The notes beneath the pieces are model-generated. The model worked only from the letters and a program-made list of their open reading frames with translations, searched no databases and was not told the DNA's origin. Both the position numbers and the translations under genes were made by a program. DNA of 64,000 nucleotides. Origin: an uncultured Sphingomonadaceae bacterium (lineage in GTDB: Bacteria > Pseudomonadota > Alphaproteobacteria > Sphingomonadales > Sphingomonadaceae). This document shows, one piece after another, positions 46,312 through 55,646 of the stretch (within the stretch, counting starts at the first letter, position 1; each line of letters begins with the position of its first letter). The stretch covers positions 204,914-268,913 of the forward strand of contig CANMQE010000003.1 in assembly GCA_947499975.1 (NCBI GenBank), read 5' to 3'.

Positions 46312-48921
46312 ATGGCTGGTTACGCAACTCCGATGATGGCACAATATTTCGACCTCAAGAAAGAGGCCGGGGATTGCGTGCTGTTCTATCGAATGGGCGA
46401 CTTTTTCGAGCTGTTTTTCGACGATGCGAAGAAGGCCGCGGGGGTGCTGGATATCGCGCTCACTACACGCGGAGAGCATGGTGGAGAGCCAGTGCCGATG
46501 TGCGGCGTGCCGGTCCACTCGGCGGAAAACTACCTCGCCCGCCTGATCCGCGCCGGATGCCGCGTGGCCATTGCCGAGCAGGTGGAAACGCCCGACGAGG
46601 CGAAGGAGCGCGCCAAGCGCGAAGGCACGCCGTCTTCCAAGGCGCTGGTGAAACGCGATATCGTGCGCTTCGTCACCGCGGGCACGCTGACGGAGGAGGC
46701 CTTGCTGGAGCCGCGCCGCGCCAACATGCTGGCGGCGGTCTGCGACGTGCGCGGCATCTGCGGCGTGGCGGCCTGCGACATCTCCACAGGCGCGATGCAG
46801 ATGGAGGAGTGCGCGCCCGAACGCCTTCCCGCCGTGCTGGCACGCATCGGCGCAAGCGAGGTGGTGGCGCCAGAAGCCTGGGACGATGCCCCATTCGATG
46901 CCGTAATGCGCCCGCGCGGCAATTTCTCCAGTGACAGTGGCGAGGCGCGACTGAAGAAGATCCACGGCGTCGCCACGCTGGATGGCTTCGGCCAGTTCAG
47001 CCGCGCTATGCTGGCGGCGGCAGGCGGTCTGGTGGCTTATCTGGATCACGCGGGACGGGGCGATCTGCCGCTGCTGCTGCCACCCGTTTTGCGCGCGTCG
47101 GGCGAACATATGGCAATGGACGAGGCGACCCGCGCCAGCCTGGAAATTCTCGTCAGCCAGCAGGGCACGCGCACCAATTCGCTGGTAGCGGCGATAGATC
47201 GCTGCGTGACAGGCGCCGGCGCGCGGCAGCTGGCGGAGGATCTTTCCGCCCCGCTGGCAGACCGCGCGGCGATCGAGGCGCGCCTGGCGCTGGTGAACTA
47301 CCTGCTCTCCGATCCGCTGCTGCGCGGCGATTTGCGCACCATGCTGCGCAGCCTGCCCGATATTGGCCGCGCGCTGGGCCGGCTGGTGGCAGGACGCGGC
47401 AGCCCGCGCGATCTGGGGCAGGTCCGCGATGGCCTCGGCGAAGCGCGGCGGATGCACGAAATGCTGATGGCGAAACCGGATCGCCCCGCCTTGCTCGTTG
47501 CGCTGCTGCCCGATCTTTCCGGCCACGGCGAACTCACCGATCTGCTCTCCCGCGCGCTGGTAGCATCGCCGCCCACGGAACGGCAATCGGGCGGATATAT
47601 CGCGGAAGGTTACGACGCCTCCCTGGACGAATTGCGAGAGGTTTCGGGCAATGCCCGCCGCGCGATCGCCGCCATGGAAGCGCGCTATCGCGACGAGACC
47701 GGCACCCCGTCGCTGAAGATCAAGCACAACGGTGTCCTGGGCTATTTCATCGAAGTGCCCAGCAAGCATGCCGACAAGCTGATGTCCCCCGACAGCGGCT
47801 TCTCCCACCGACAGACCATGGCCAATGCCGTGCGCTTCAATTCGCTGACCCTGCACGAGGAAGCCAGCCGCATCGCCGAGGCGGGCGGGCGGGCGCTGGC
47901 CGCCGAAGACGCGCATTTCGAGGAGTTGGTAGAGCGCGTGTTCGCCCGCCGCGAAGCGATTGCCGCCACCGCATCCGCGCTGGCGCGGCTCGACGTTTCG
48001 GCAGGACAGGCAGAGCGGGCGAGCGACGGCGATTGGTGCCGCCCGCAGATAACCGAAGAACCGCTGCTGGCCATCGTGGCGGGCCGTCATCCCGTGGTGG
48101 AAGCCGCGCTAGCGGCAGGGCGCGAACGCTTCGTCGCTAATGATTGCTCGCTTTCCGAAAGGGACCGGCTGTGGCTGGTGGGCGGCCCGAACATGGGCGG
48201 CAAGTCCACCTTCCTGCGCCAGAATGCCCTGATCGTGCTGATGGCGCAGGCCGGCGGTTACGTGCCCGCCCGATCCGCGAAGATCGGCCTTGTGGACCAG
48301 CTGTTCAGCCGCGTGGGCGCGTCAGATAATCTGGCGCGTGGACGCTCCACCTTCATGGTGGAAATGGTCGAGACGGCAGCTATTCTCTCGCAGGCTAGCG
48401 AACGCAGCTTCGTGATCCTGGACGAGGTGGGACGGGGCACCAGCACCTACGACGGGCTGGCGCTCGCGTGGGCCGTGGCAGAAGCCATTCACGAGACCAA
48501 CCGTTCGCGTTGCCTCTTCGCCACCCATTACCACGAGATGGCGAGGCTGGCGGACACCTGCGACGCGCTTTCTTTGCATCACGTTCGCGCGAAGGAATGG
48601 AAAGGCGATCTGGTGCTGCTGCACGAACTGGCCGAGGGCGCGGCAGACAGGTCCTACGGCCTTGCCGTCGCCAAGCTGGCGGGCGTGCCTGCGCCCGTGG
48701 TGAAGCGCGCACGCGGGGTGCTGGAAAAGCTGGAAAAAGGCCGCGCTGAAACGGGCGGCCTAGGCGCTGGCCTGGGTGAACTCCCCCTGTTCGCCGCGGC
48801 GATGGAAGCGCAGGAAGAGGAATGCGATACCCTGCGCGAAAAGCTGGAGGGCGTCGATGTCGACGCCCTTTCACCGCGCGAGGCGCTGGACCTGCTTTAC
48901 GAGCTTAAACGCGAGATCTGA
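46312..48921 (+). CDS. mutS: DNA mismatch repair protein MutS
   Basis: The 869-residue protein shows the MutS layout: mismatch-binding domain with the F31-x-E33 motif in RMGDFFELFFDDAKKA, connector, lever/clamp (NGVLGYFIEVPSKHADKL), and the ABC-type ATPase with Walker A GGPNMGGKSTFLRQN and Walker B FVILDEVGRGTSTYDG, followed by LFATHYHEMARLAD. It recognises mispaired bases as a dimer. The start is uncertain between GTG 46285, ATG 46312 and ATG 46333; TPMMAQYF at the family's usual N-terminal position favours 46312. The C-terminal dimerisation segment is present. Confidence 0.97.
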   Translation: MAGYATPMMAQYFDLKKEAGDCVLFYRMGDFFELFFDDAKKAAGVLDIALTTRGEHGGEPVPMCGVPVHSAENYLARLIRAGCRVAIAEQVETPDEAKERAKREGTPSSKALVKRDIVRFVTAGTLTEEALLEPRRANMLAAVCDVRGICGVAACDISTGAMQMEECAPERLPAVLARIGASEVVAPEAWDDAPFDAVMRPRGNFSSDSGEARLKKIHGVATLDGFGQFSRAMLAAAGGLVAYLDHAGRGDLPLLLPPVLRASGEHMAMDEATRASLEILVSQQGTRTNSLVAAIDRCVTGAGARQLAEDLSAPLADRAAIEARLALVNYLLSDPLLRGDLRTMLRSLPDIGRALGRLVAGRGSPRDLGQVRDGLGEARRMHEMLMAKPDRPALLVALLPDLSGHGELTDLLSRALVASPPTERQSGGYIAEGYDASLDELREVSGNARRAIAAMEARYRDETGTPSLKIKHNGVLGYFIEVPSKHADKLMSPDSGFSHRQTMANAVRFNSLTLHEEASRIAEAGGRALAAEDAHFEELVERVFARREAIAATASALARLDVSAGQAERASDGDWCRPQITEEPLLAIVAGRHPVVEAALAAGRERFVANDCSLSERDRLWLVGGPNMGGKSTFLRQNALIVLMAQAGGYVPARSAKIGLVDQLFSRVGASDNLARGRSTFMVEMVETAAILSQASERSFVILDEVGRGTSTYDGLALAWAVAEAIHETNRSRCLFATHYHEMARLADTCDALSLHHVRAKEWKGDLVLLHELAEGAADRSYGLAVAKLAGVPAPVVKRARGVLEKLEKGRAETGGLGAGLGELPLFAAAMEAQEEECDTLREKLEGVDVDALSPREALDLLYELKREI

Positions 48922-49281
48922 TCAGGTACCATCGCCGCGCAGGCCATCGGGCTTGGCGGCCTTGCCAAACTTGTCGACATTGTCGTCGTGGTTCGGCTCG
49001 CCATCGAAGGCGTGCATGTCGATCCGGCCCGAACTTTCCATGTCGCGCATCTTGTCGACGGTGTCCTGCGTGGAATCATTCATCAGGTCCGTCTTGTTTG
49101 GACCCTTCTCGCTCTCGGTCGGCATCTGGGTGGTGACAGTGGTGCGGCGTGCTTCCTCGGAAACTTCCTGCGCCTGCATGCGGTGATCGTCCTGCTCGTC
49201 ATTGTGCATTTCGGGCGCGAGATCGGCCATCCGCTGTTCCTTGGATACGGCCTTCTTGTCGTTCGATGGGTTGTCGCTCAT
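48922..49281 (-). CDS. Small charged hydrophilic protein, unknown
   Basis: The 119-residue product starts MSDNPSNDKKAVSKEQRMAD at 49281 with AAGGAG eight bases upstream. It is rich in Asp, Glu, Met, Thr and Lys, has no hydrophobic segment or Cys, and is probably disordered. I do not recognise a family. Its TGA abuts the mutS TGA of the other strand with no gap, the two forming TGATCA. The good ribosome binding site and codon pattern support a real gene. Confidence 0.72.
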   Translation of the reverse strand: MSDNPSNDKKAVSKEQRMADLAPEMHNDEQDDHRMQAQEVSEEARRTTVTTQMPTESEKGPNKTDLMNDSTQDTVDKMRDMESSGRIDMHAFDGEPNHDDNVDKFGKAAKPDGLRGDGT

Positions 49282-49332
49282 GGGAATACTCCTTTGCCTA
49301 CCCAACGGGCGGCGAAGGGGTGCGGTTCCTGC

Positions 49333-49914
49333 CTAGCGATTGGCGCCGGGCACCCAGTTCACATCGGCCTTGCCCTCGTCATTGGCGATGCGCGCAGCCA
49401 CGAACAGCCAGTCCGACAGGCGATTGATATAAGCCAGCGCAGCAGGATTGACGGACTCGGCTTCGGCCAGCGCGGTCATGCAGCGTTCCGCGCGGCGGGC
49501 CACGGTGCGCGCATGGTGCAATCGTGCCGACAGTTCCGTTCCGCCCGGCAGCACGAAACTGGTGAGCGGTTCCAGCCGCTCGTTCAGCGCGTCGATGCGT
49601 GTCTCCACATGGCTCACCTGGGCGGTGACGATGCGCAGCACCATTTCTGACGGTTCGAAGTCCTCTCCGCCAAATTCGCCGAGCGGAGTGGCAAGATCGG
49701 CGCCGAGGTCGAACAGGTCGTTCTGGAAACGAAACAGGTCTTCCTGCACCGCGCCTTCCGCCAGCACGGCGGCATATCCCAGCGCGGCATTGGCCTCGTC
49801 CACATCGCCTACCGCCTGCATTCGCGTGGCATGTTTCGGCAGGCGGGAGCCATCCACGAGGCCGGTGGTGCCATCATCGCCGGTGCGGGTGTAGATCTTG
49901 TTGAGTTTTACCAT
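49333..49914 (-). CDS. ATP:cob(I)alamin adenosyltransferase, PduO type
   Basis: This 193-residue helical-bundle enzyme has the PduO-type ATP-binding motif YTRTGDDGTTGLVDGSR near residue 8, the VGDVDEANAALG stretch and the conserved ARTVARRAERCMTALAE helix with SDWLFVAAR near the end. It adds the 5'-deoxyadenosyl group to cobalamin, giving the cofactor for methylmalonyl-CoA mutase or similar enzymes, none of which is in the window. The ATG at 49914 has AGGCGAG upstream; the frame's longer upstream part is shadow sequence. Confidence 0.94.
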   Translation of the reverse strand: MVKLNKIYTRTGDDGTTGLVDGSRLPKHATRMQAVGDVDEANAALGYAAVLAEGAVQEDLFRFQNDLFDLGADLATPLGEFGGEDFEPSEMVLRIVTAQVSHVETRIDALNERLEPLTSFVLPGGTELSARLHHARTVARRAERCMTALAEAESVNPAALAYINRLSDWLFVAARIANDEGKADVNWVPGANR

Positions 49915-49961
49915 GCGTTCTCGCCTATCGGGCCGCGATGCGCATTGGCAAACCCTTTGTG

Positions 49962-51074
49962 CTATTCCGCCGCCACGGCATCGCGCCCGGCAAACGGTAT
50001 CCTGTCGTTCAGCCATTTCTGCGAGGGCTTCTCCAGCCAGCGGTATAGACCGCCCGACAGTGCCAAAAGCACGGCCAGATAGGCAGCGAACCATGCGGGG
50101 CCAATCTGCAGATCCGCGTCCACCACCACCAGCTTCACCGCCACCAGCAGGGGGAAATGCACGAGGTAGGTGGCGTAACTGACATCGCCCAGCCACACCA
50201 GTGGCCGGGTGGAAAGCAGCCTCGCGGCAGGCCCGTCATCCAGAGCCAACGCCAGTAGCATGGCGGCTAACGCCAGCGGCACCAGCAGTGTCTCGGGCCA
50301 GTCGCCAAGGATCACGGCGGCAAGGGCCAGCGCCGCCACGATACCGCAGCGCGCGGTCATCCAGCGCCTGCCGCGCCATGCCTGCCACAGATTGGCCAGC
50401 ATCATGCCGATGCCGAACTGGACGATGCAGCGCACCAGCCCCAGCCGCGTGATCCGGTCCCCCAGGTTTTCGGCACCGGACAGCGCGAAGACGGCGTGCA
50501 ACGCCAGCGCCGCCAGCACCACGCCCGCAACCAGAGCCAGCGGTCGCTTCGCCTCCCAGCGCACGGCCACCACGGCCAGCGGAAAGACGAGGTATGCGCC
50601 CAGTTCCGTGCTGATGGACCAAGCCGGGTGGTTCCACGTCAGCGCCGATGTCAGCCCCCAGTTCTGCACCAGCGCGATATGCAGCGGCAGTTCGGCGAAG
50701 GGGTAATTCGCCGTGTCCCGCCCGGTGGCCAGCAGGACGATGGCGAAACCCGCCAGCGCCGCCAGCACGGCAGCGTGGAGCGGCCAGATACGGGCAAGCC
50801 GGCGCCACCAGAATACAGGCGCACCGGCCAGGCCTTCGCGCCGCAGACGCGCACCGTAATTCAGCCACATCACGAAGCCTGAAAGCATGAAGAACAGGTC
50901 CACCGCCAGATAGCCGGTGGCGGCAATGGCGATGCCGGCATCGGGCATCCAGGCACTGAGCGACTGGCGGGCATGGTAGAACACCACCAGCCAGGCAGCG
51001 ATACCGCGAAGGCCCGTCAACGCGGCAAGGTGCGGCGTGCGGTTACGTTGCGGCGGAATCGGCGGGGCGATCAT
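49962..51074 (-). CDS. Acyltransferase 3 family membrane protein
   Basis: The 370-residue protein has about ten transmembrane segments and the acyltransferase-3 signature: LTGLRGIAAWLVVFYHARQSL, with the catalytic His in FYHAR, YLAVDLFFMLSGFVMWLNYG and an RRLARIWPLH motif, closing with WLGDVSYATYLVHFPLL. Such enzymes O-acylate sugars of LPS, exopolysaccharide or glycolipids. Its ATG at 51074 overlaps the end of the O-glycosylation ligase gene (4 bp), so it is probably part of the same surface-glycan operon. Confidence 0.9.
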   Translation of the reverse strand: MIAPPIPPQRNRTPHLAALTGLRGIAAWLVVFYHARQSLSAWMPDAGIAIAATGYLAVDLFFMLSGFVMWLNYGARLRREGLAGAPVFWWRRLARIWPLHAAVLAALAGFAIVLLATGRDTANYPFAELPLHIALVQNWGLTSALTWNHPAWSISTELGAYLVFPLAVVAVRWEAKRPLALVAGVVLAALALHAVFALSGAENLGDRITRLGLVRCIVQFGIGMMLANLWQAWRGRRWMTARCGIVAALALAAVILGDWPETLLVPLALAAMLLALALDDGPAARLLSTRPLVWLGDVSYATYLVHFPLLVAVKLVVVDADLQIGPAWFAAYLAVLLALSGGLYRWLEKPSQKWLNDRIPFAGRDAVAAE

Positions 51075-52450
51075 GCAGAAAGGCCTGCGGGTCGGCCCGC
51101 CGCGTCTCCTGCGCGCAGCCACGGCCGGGGCTGGTCTTCCTCGCCTGCCCATTCCTTCTGCATCAGGCTGTAGAAGGCGATCTGCAGCCCCAGCAGCATG
51201 AACATGAAAGGCTGGTAGCCCACGCCCACGAATGCCGCGCCCACCAGATACACAAGCTGCCCGTTCTGCAATGCGGTGGCCAGCGAATGCCAGCGGCGTG
51301 CATCCTTGCCGGTATCGGATCTGTACCGCCGCCTGATCCGCTCCATGTGCCACAGGCCCAGCCCCTGCAGCACTGCCCAGATCAGGAAGCCGGGATAGCC
51401 CTGCTCTCCCAGCACCTCGAAATAGGCGGAGTGGAACGCGCGGCCCTCGTCCGTCACTTCCTCGTAAACCACGGCCTGCGTATTGCCGAGGTCCACGGTG
51501 TTGCGCATGTCGTAGGTGAAGCTGTTGCCGAGGAAAGAATCGAACCCGCCGCCCAGCGGATTTTCCTCCACGTAATCCAGCGTCCACCCCCACACCGCCA
51601 CGCGGGTGGAAGCGGATTCGTCGCCTTGGTATTCGGTGATCGTGGACATCCGCTCGGTATAGCTGGCGGGCAGGAAGGGGATTGCCACCAGCATGGCGGC
51701 GCCTGCCAGCCCTGCGAACAGGAAGCGGTGGCGCACAGCGCGCATCAGCAGCACGCCCAGCACGGCAATGCAGATGAGGCCGGTGCGGGTCTGCGTGCCG
51801 ATGGGCACCAGCAATGCGGCAAACACCAGTGCGGCGGCAAACAGCATCGCCGGTTTGCGTTCGGGAAAGATGGTGCCGTGGCGCGCCACCCAGATGATCA
51901 GCGGGATCATGGCAATGGCCACGGTGGAGAGGGTGGAGCCTTCGTAAAGCCCCGAATTATCCTGCACCAGCGAAACCAGCGTGCCGTATCCGCCGCCTGA
52001 AAGCACCGTTTTGATACCGGCCGAGATGATGATGCTGGCAGCAGATAGAACCATGATCAGCGCCGCTGCCTCCAGCCGCAATTTCGTGCGCAGGGTCAGC
52101 GGCAGGAAGGCGGCGAAGATCAGGCTCTTCCACACCCAGTCCCACTTTTCTGCCGCGGCCTGAGGGAAATCGGCCGTCAGCGTGGTGATGCCGCACCAGA
52201 TCAGCAGCGCGACGATCAGTCCCTGGCGCAGGGCGAACTTGCTGCCCTTCTTGCTGTCGAGCAGGATATATCCTGCAAACGCCGCGACGAAGCACAGCAT
52301 CGAGAGCGAGATGCTGGTGATGATGCCATAGCCCACCTTCTGCGGCGCGACGATATCGACATAGATATACAATAGGACCCACAGGAACGGGCGTCGCAGC
52401 CCCATCGCCACCACCGCGGCGACGAACGCCAGGAGCACCAGGTCACGCAT
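51071..52450 (-). CDS. Putative O-glycosylation ligase, exosortase A system-associated
   Basis: The 459-residue protein has ten or more transmembrane segments and the Wzy/WaaL-type ligase architecture. The start MRDLVLLAFVAAVVAMGLRR, PFLWVLLYIYVDIVAPQKVGYG and the large periplasmic loop with SASTRVAVWGWTLDYVEENPLGGGFDSF fit the family named 'putative O-glycosylation ligase, exosortase A system-associated'. It is thought to transfer glycans to PEP-CTERM-type surface proteins or polymers. Its start overlaps the 56-codon gene upstream, and the linked glycosyltransferase is divergent. No exosortase gene lies in the window. Confidence 0.88.
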   Translation of the reverse strand: MRDLVLLAFVAAVVAMGLRRPFLWVLLYIYVDIVAPQKVGYGIITSISLSMLCFVAAFAGYILLDSKKGSKFALRQGLIVALLIWCGITTLTADFPQAAAEKWDWVWKSLIFAAFLPLTLRTKLRLEAAALIMVLSAASIIISAGIKTVLSGGGYGTLVSLVQDNSGLYEGSTLSTVAIAMIPLIIWVARHGTIFPERKPAMLFAAALVFAALLVPIGTQTRTGLICIAVLGVLLMRAVRHRFLFAGLAGAAMLVAIPFLPASYTERMSTITEYQGDESASTRVAVWGWTLDYVEENPLGGGFDSFLGNSFTYDMRNTVDLGNTQAVVYEEVTDEGRAFHSAYFEVLGEQGYPGFLIWAVLQGLGLWHMERIRRRYRSDTGKDARRWHSLATALQNGQLVYLVGAAFVGVGYQPFMFMLLGLQIAFYSLMQKEWAGEEDQPRPWLRAGDAAGRPAGLSA

Positions 52451-52613
52451 TGCGTTCAGGCTCGCTGTCGGCAGGCGCGCGATCCTTCAACCAGGGCTTC
52501 TTGGCGGCGGCGCTACTGCCGCCCTCCACATCCAGATCCTCGCGCGAGAGCAGGCGCCAGCAGGCCAGCAGGATCAGCCCGTGCGTCAGTGCGATGGCGA
52601 AATAGTCGATCAC
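52443..52613 (-). CDS. Short membrane protein beside the XrtA-type ligase
   Basis: This 56-codon gene is easily missed. It runs from a GTG at 52613, just after an in-frame TAA, to a TGA that overlaps the ligase start (ATGCGTGA). The product has an N-terminal hydrophobic helix, DYFAIALTHGLILLACWRLL, then a charged tail with KKPWLKDRAPADSEPERN. The 8-base overlap suggests translational coupling. The Shine-Dalgarno is weak. It is probably a small inner-membrane partner of the ligase; homology was not checked. Confidence 0.6.
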   Translation of the reverse strand: MIDYFAIALTHGLILLACWRLLSREDLDVEGGSSAAAKKPWLKDRAPADSEPERNA

Positions 52614-52705
52614 GAAAAAGTCTTACGTCCTCGGGGCCCGGAAACATCTGTTTACGGCCAAGCTATTGACGCGCCGTTAAGGCTGTTCTGCCATGGAGAC
52701 AGGCG

Positions 52706-53935
52706 ATGACACGGATCCTTCACGTTCTCGACCATTCGCTGCCCATGCACAGCGGCTACACTTTTCGCACCCGCGCCATCCTGCGTGCGCAGCAGGGCAT
52801 GGGGCTGGAGGTGCGCGGTATTACCGGGCAGCGTCACGCCGAGGCCGGTCCCGAGACAGAAGTGATGGACGGCCTGACCTTCCACCGCACACAAGGACAG
52901 CCCAGCGGTTTTGCAGGCCTGAGAGAGTGGCGCGAGATCAGTGCGCTTTGCGATGCCATCTTGGCGCTGGCTGAATACTGGCGACCCGATATCATCCACG
53001 CCCATTCGCCCGCGCTGGATGGCATCGCCGCCATCCGCGCCGGGAAGCGGCTTGGCATCCCGGTGGTGTACGAGATCCGCGCTTTCTGGGAGGATGCCGC
53101 CGTGGGCAATCTTGCCGGCACGCAAGGTTCCCTGAAGTATCGCATGACGCGTCAGCTGGAAAACATCGCGGTACGCGGGGCAGATGCGGTGTTCACTATT
53201 TGCCAAGGGCTGAAAAGGGATCTGGTGTCGCGCGGGTTTGCCGCCGACAAGATCGATATCATGTACAACGGCGTCGATCTTACCACCTTCGGAGAGCCTG
53301 CGCCGCGCGACGATGCCCTCGCGCGCCAGCTTGGCATCACCCAGGGGCCGGTAATTGGCTTCATCGGCAGCTTCTACGATTACGAGGGACTGGACGACCT
53401 GATCGCCGCCATGCCCCTGCTGGTAGAGCGGCAGCCCGGCGCGCATCTGCTGCTGGTAGGCGGCGGCCCGATGGAGGAAAGCCTGCGCGCGCAGGCAGCG
53501 GCATCCAGCGCGGCGGATCGCATCCACTTCACGGGCCGCGTGCCGCATCACGAGGTGGAACGGTATTACGCTCTTACCGACATCATGGCCTATCCGCGCA
53601 AGAAGAGCCGGCTGACCGATCTCGTCACCCCGCTGAAGCCGCTGGAGGCCAATGCCCAGATGCAACTGGTAGCGGCCAGCGATGTAGGCGGACACCGCGA
53701 ACTGATCCGCGATGGCGAAACAGGCGTGTTGTTTGCGCCGGACGATCCTGCTGCCTGCGCATCCGCGCTGGCCGATCTGGCGGACCGGCGGGAGGAGTGG
53801 GGCGCGATCCGCGCTGCAGGCCGCGCGCATGTTCGCACTCATCACGATTGGGCCAAGAACGCACAGCGTTATCGGGTCGTTTACCTTCGCCTCCTAGGCA
53901 ATTCGGACGATGGCCGCATTTCTGCCGCCGCCTGA
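52706..53935 (+). CDS. Glycosyltransferase, exosortase A-associated type (GT4)
   Basis: The 409-residue enzyme opens ILHVLDHSLPMHSGYTFRTRAIL, the hallmark of the PEP-CTERM/exosortase A-associated GT4 family. It has DIIHAHSPALDGIAAIRAGKRLGIPVVYEIRAFWEDAA in the N-terminal Rossmann domain, GVDLTTF, and the C-terminal donor-binding region GFIGSFYDYEGLDDLIAAMP and LKPLEANAQMQLVAASDVGGHRELI. It should build a surface glycan with the divergent ligase. GGAG precedes the ATG. Its end overlaps the next gene by 26 bp. Confidence 0.92.
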   Translation: MTRILHVLDHSLPMHSGYTFRTRAILRAQQGMGLEVRGITGQRHAEAGPETEVMDGLTFHRTQGQPSGFAGLREWREISALCDAILALAEYWRPDIIHAHSPALDGIAAIRAGKRLGIPVVYEIRAFWEDAAVGNLAGTQGSLKYRMTRQLENIAVRGADAVFTICQGLKRDLVSRGFAADKIDIMYNGVDLTTFGEPAPRDDALARQLGITQGPVIGFIGSFYDYEGLDDLIAAMPLLVERQPGAHLLLVGGGPMEESLRAQAAASSAADRIHFTGRVPHHEVERYYALTDIMAYPRKKSRLTDLVTPLKPLEANAQMQLVAASDVGGHRELIRDGETGVLFAPDDPAACASALADLADRREEWGAIRAAGRAHVRTHHDWAKNAQRYRVVYLRLLGNSDDGRISAAA

Positions 53936-55646
53936 TCGGGGCGGTGGTGCCGAAAGGCGGCGCAATGAACAGGATTGGCACGTGGCAACCAGCCCGGAGC
54001 ATATGGACGATCTGATCGCGACGCCTGCCAAGGGGGCGAGGCCGCCGATCACCGCGAATCCCGCTTTCCCGTGGATCGTGGCGCTGTGGTGCGCCGCTCT
54101 GCTGGGTATCGGCAGCTTTGTTCTGCCTGTCGCGGTGCTGGAACGCATCAGCACCGCCAGCGGGTTGGCTTCGGCCTTGCCCGCCGCTGCGCCTCCGCTG
54201 GGCTTCACCGCGCAAAGCCTGATGGCCCTGGTCGGCACGCTGGCGGGAGGTGTGCTGGGATTCATGCTGGCAAGGAAGCTGGCCGCACCCAGGACGCGCG
54301 CCATTTCCGATCGCAACCGGCTTATCAGCGAAGACGATGTCAGCATCATGGATCTGGAGCCGGACGGTTTCGATGCCTTTGGCGATACCCCTCTCGCCCG
54401 CCGCCGCTCGTTGGCGATCGAAGAGGAGGATGGATACAGCGATTTCCTGGAAATCGCGCCCGTTCCCGGCGAGGGTAGCGTCCCCGAACCTCGGCTCGTC
54501 GATGCACAACTGGCCGAACACTGGCACGAAGATGACTTGCCGCAACCGGACACCGAGACCGGCGAGCCCGAGGAGCTGCCAGTAGAAATGCACAAGAAGT
54601 TGATCGACGAGGAATTGATCGACGAGGCGGGCGCTGCGCCAGAGCCTTTCGAGGTGCCGGCATCGCCGGAGCCGGTGGAAGACGAAATCGCCAGACCCGA
54701 ACCTTCCGGTGCAGCGGGCCCACTGCCGTTTTCCCCGCCGTCCATGGCGCGATACAATCCGCCCGAAGACCACGATGGCGAGGAAACCGAGGCCGAGGTT
54801 GAGCTAGACAGCGAGCCGGAGACAGTATTCGACCCTGTCAGCGACGTGCAAGAGAGCGAGGATAGTGTGTCTGACAATCAGGATTCCGAGAAATTTCAAC
54901 CGCGCGATTACGCACCGGCGCCTGTGGAACCCGACACGTTGCACGAATTCGCCCCTGCCGAAAATGTTTCCCTTGCGGCAGACGATGGCGAAACCGCAGG
55001 ACAGGACGAGGGGCTGGTCCAGCTTGTCCAGCGACTGGAAGCCACGCTTGAAAAGCACCGTGAATGGAGCGCGGGCCGGGCAAGCGCCGGGCCGATGGGC
55101 GCGCCTGCCGCGCTGACCCTGGCGCAAGAGCCGTCCGACGTGTCGGAAGAAGACGCCGAGCCGCCGCTGCCCGACGAATTCGATCCGGCTCCTGCCGAAG
55201 AGGCCGTGCAGGCCACCGCCGCCTATTTCGGCAGCGCGCCTCCCGCAGCCGGTACTGGCGACGGCCCGCCGTTTGGCGCCCTGGCCGGAATTGCCGAAAA
55301 GAAGCTGTCCGATTTCAATTTCGAAGCAGGGTTCGACGATGACGAAGAGAACGAGCACGCGTTTGCCGCTTCGCTTACCTTGCCGACTATGAAATTGGCG
55401 CAAACCCCGCCGGCGGAACGCCCCGCGTTCGACCGGCCGCCTGCATCACCGGAGCCGGAAGAAGGAATTGGCAACCAGCCTGCCGTGCTGTTCCCCAACC
55501 AGCACGAAGATCAGGGCTCGCCCGCTGGCGTCGCTGCCGATCCGGGCCTGCAATTCCCGCAGGCCGCGCGCCCGCGCCCCTCCAACGACGATCACGACCG
55601 CGCCCTACGCGAAGCCTTGATGAACCTGCAGCGCATGGGCAAATAA
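53910..55646 (+). CDS. Large acidic membrane protein, unknown
   Basis: The 578-residue protein has two hydrophobic segments (about residues 53-77 and 98-119) after a basic/polar N terminus, then a 450-residue highly acidic, Pro/Glu-rich and probably disordered tail with few aromatic residues. Short helical stretches occur, such as LVQLVQRLEATLEKHREWS, and the end DDHDRALREALMNLQRMGK is more basic. I do not recognise a family. It overlaps the glycosyltransferase gene, so co-expression is likely and a link to surface glycan assembly or chain-length control is possible. An alternative start is the ATG at 54003. Confidence 0.7.
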   Translation: MAAFLPPPDRGGGAERRRNEQDWHVATSPEHMDDLIATPAKGARPPITANPAFPWIVALWCAALLGIGSFVLPVAVLERISTASGLASALPAAAPPLGFTAQSLMALVGTLAGGVLGFMLARKLAAPRTRAISDRNRLISEDDVSIMDLEPDGFDAFGDTPLARRRSLAIEEEDGYSDFLEIAPVPGEGSVPEPRLVDAQLAEHWHEDDLPQPDTETGEPEELPVEMHKKLIDEELIDEAGAAPEPFEVPASPEPVEDEIARPEPSGAAGPLPFSPPSMARYNPPEDHDGEETEAEVELDSEPETVFDPVSDVQESEDSVSDNQDSEKFQPRDYAPAPVEPDTLHEFAPAENVSLAADDGETAGQDEGLVQLVQRLEATLEKHREWSAGRASAGPMGAPAALTLAQEPSDVSEEDAEPPLPDEFDPAPAEEAVQATAAYFGSAPPAAGTGDGPPFGALAGIAEKKLSDFNFEAGFDDDEENEHAFAASLTLPTMKLAQTPPAERPAFDRPPASPEPEEGIGNQPAVLFPNQHEDQGSPAGVAADPGLQFPQAARPRPSNDDHDRALREALMNLQRMGK

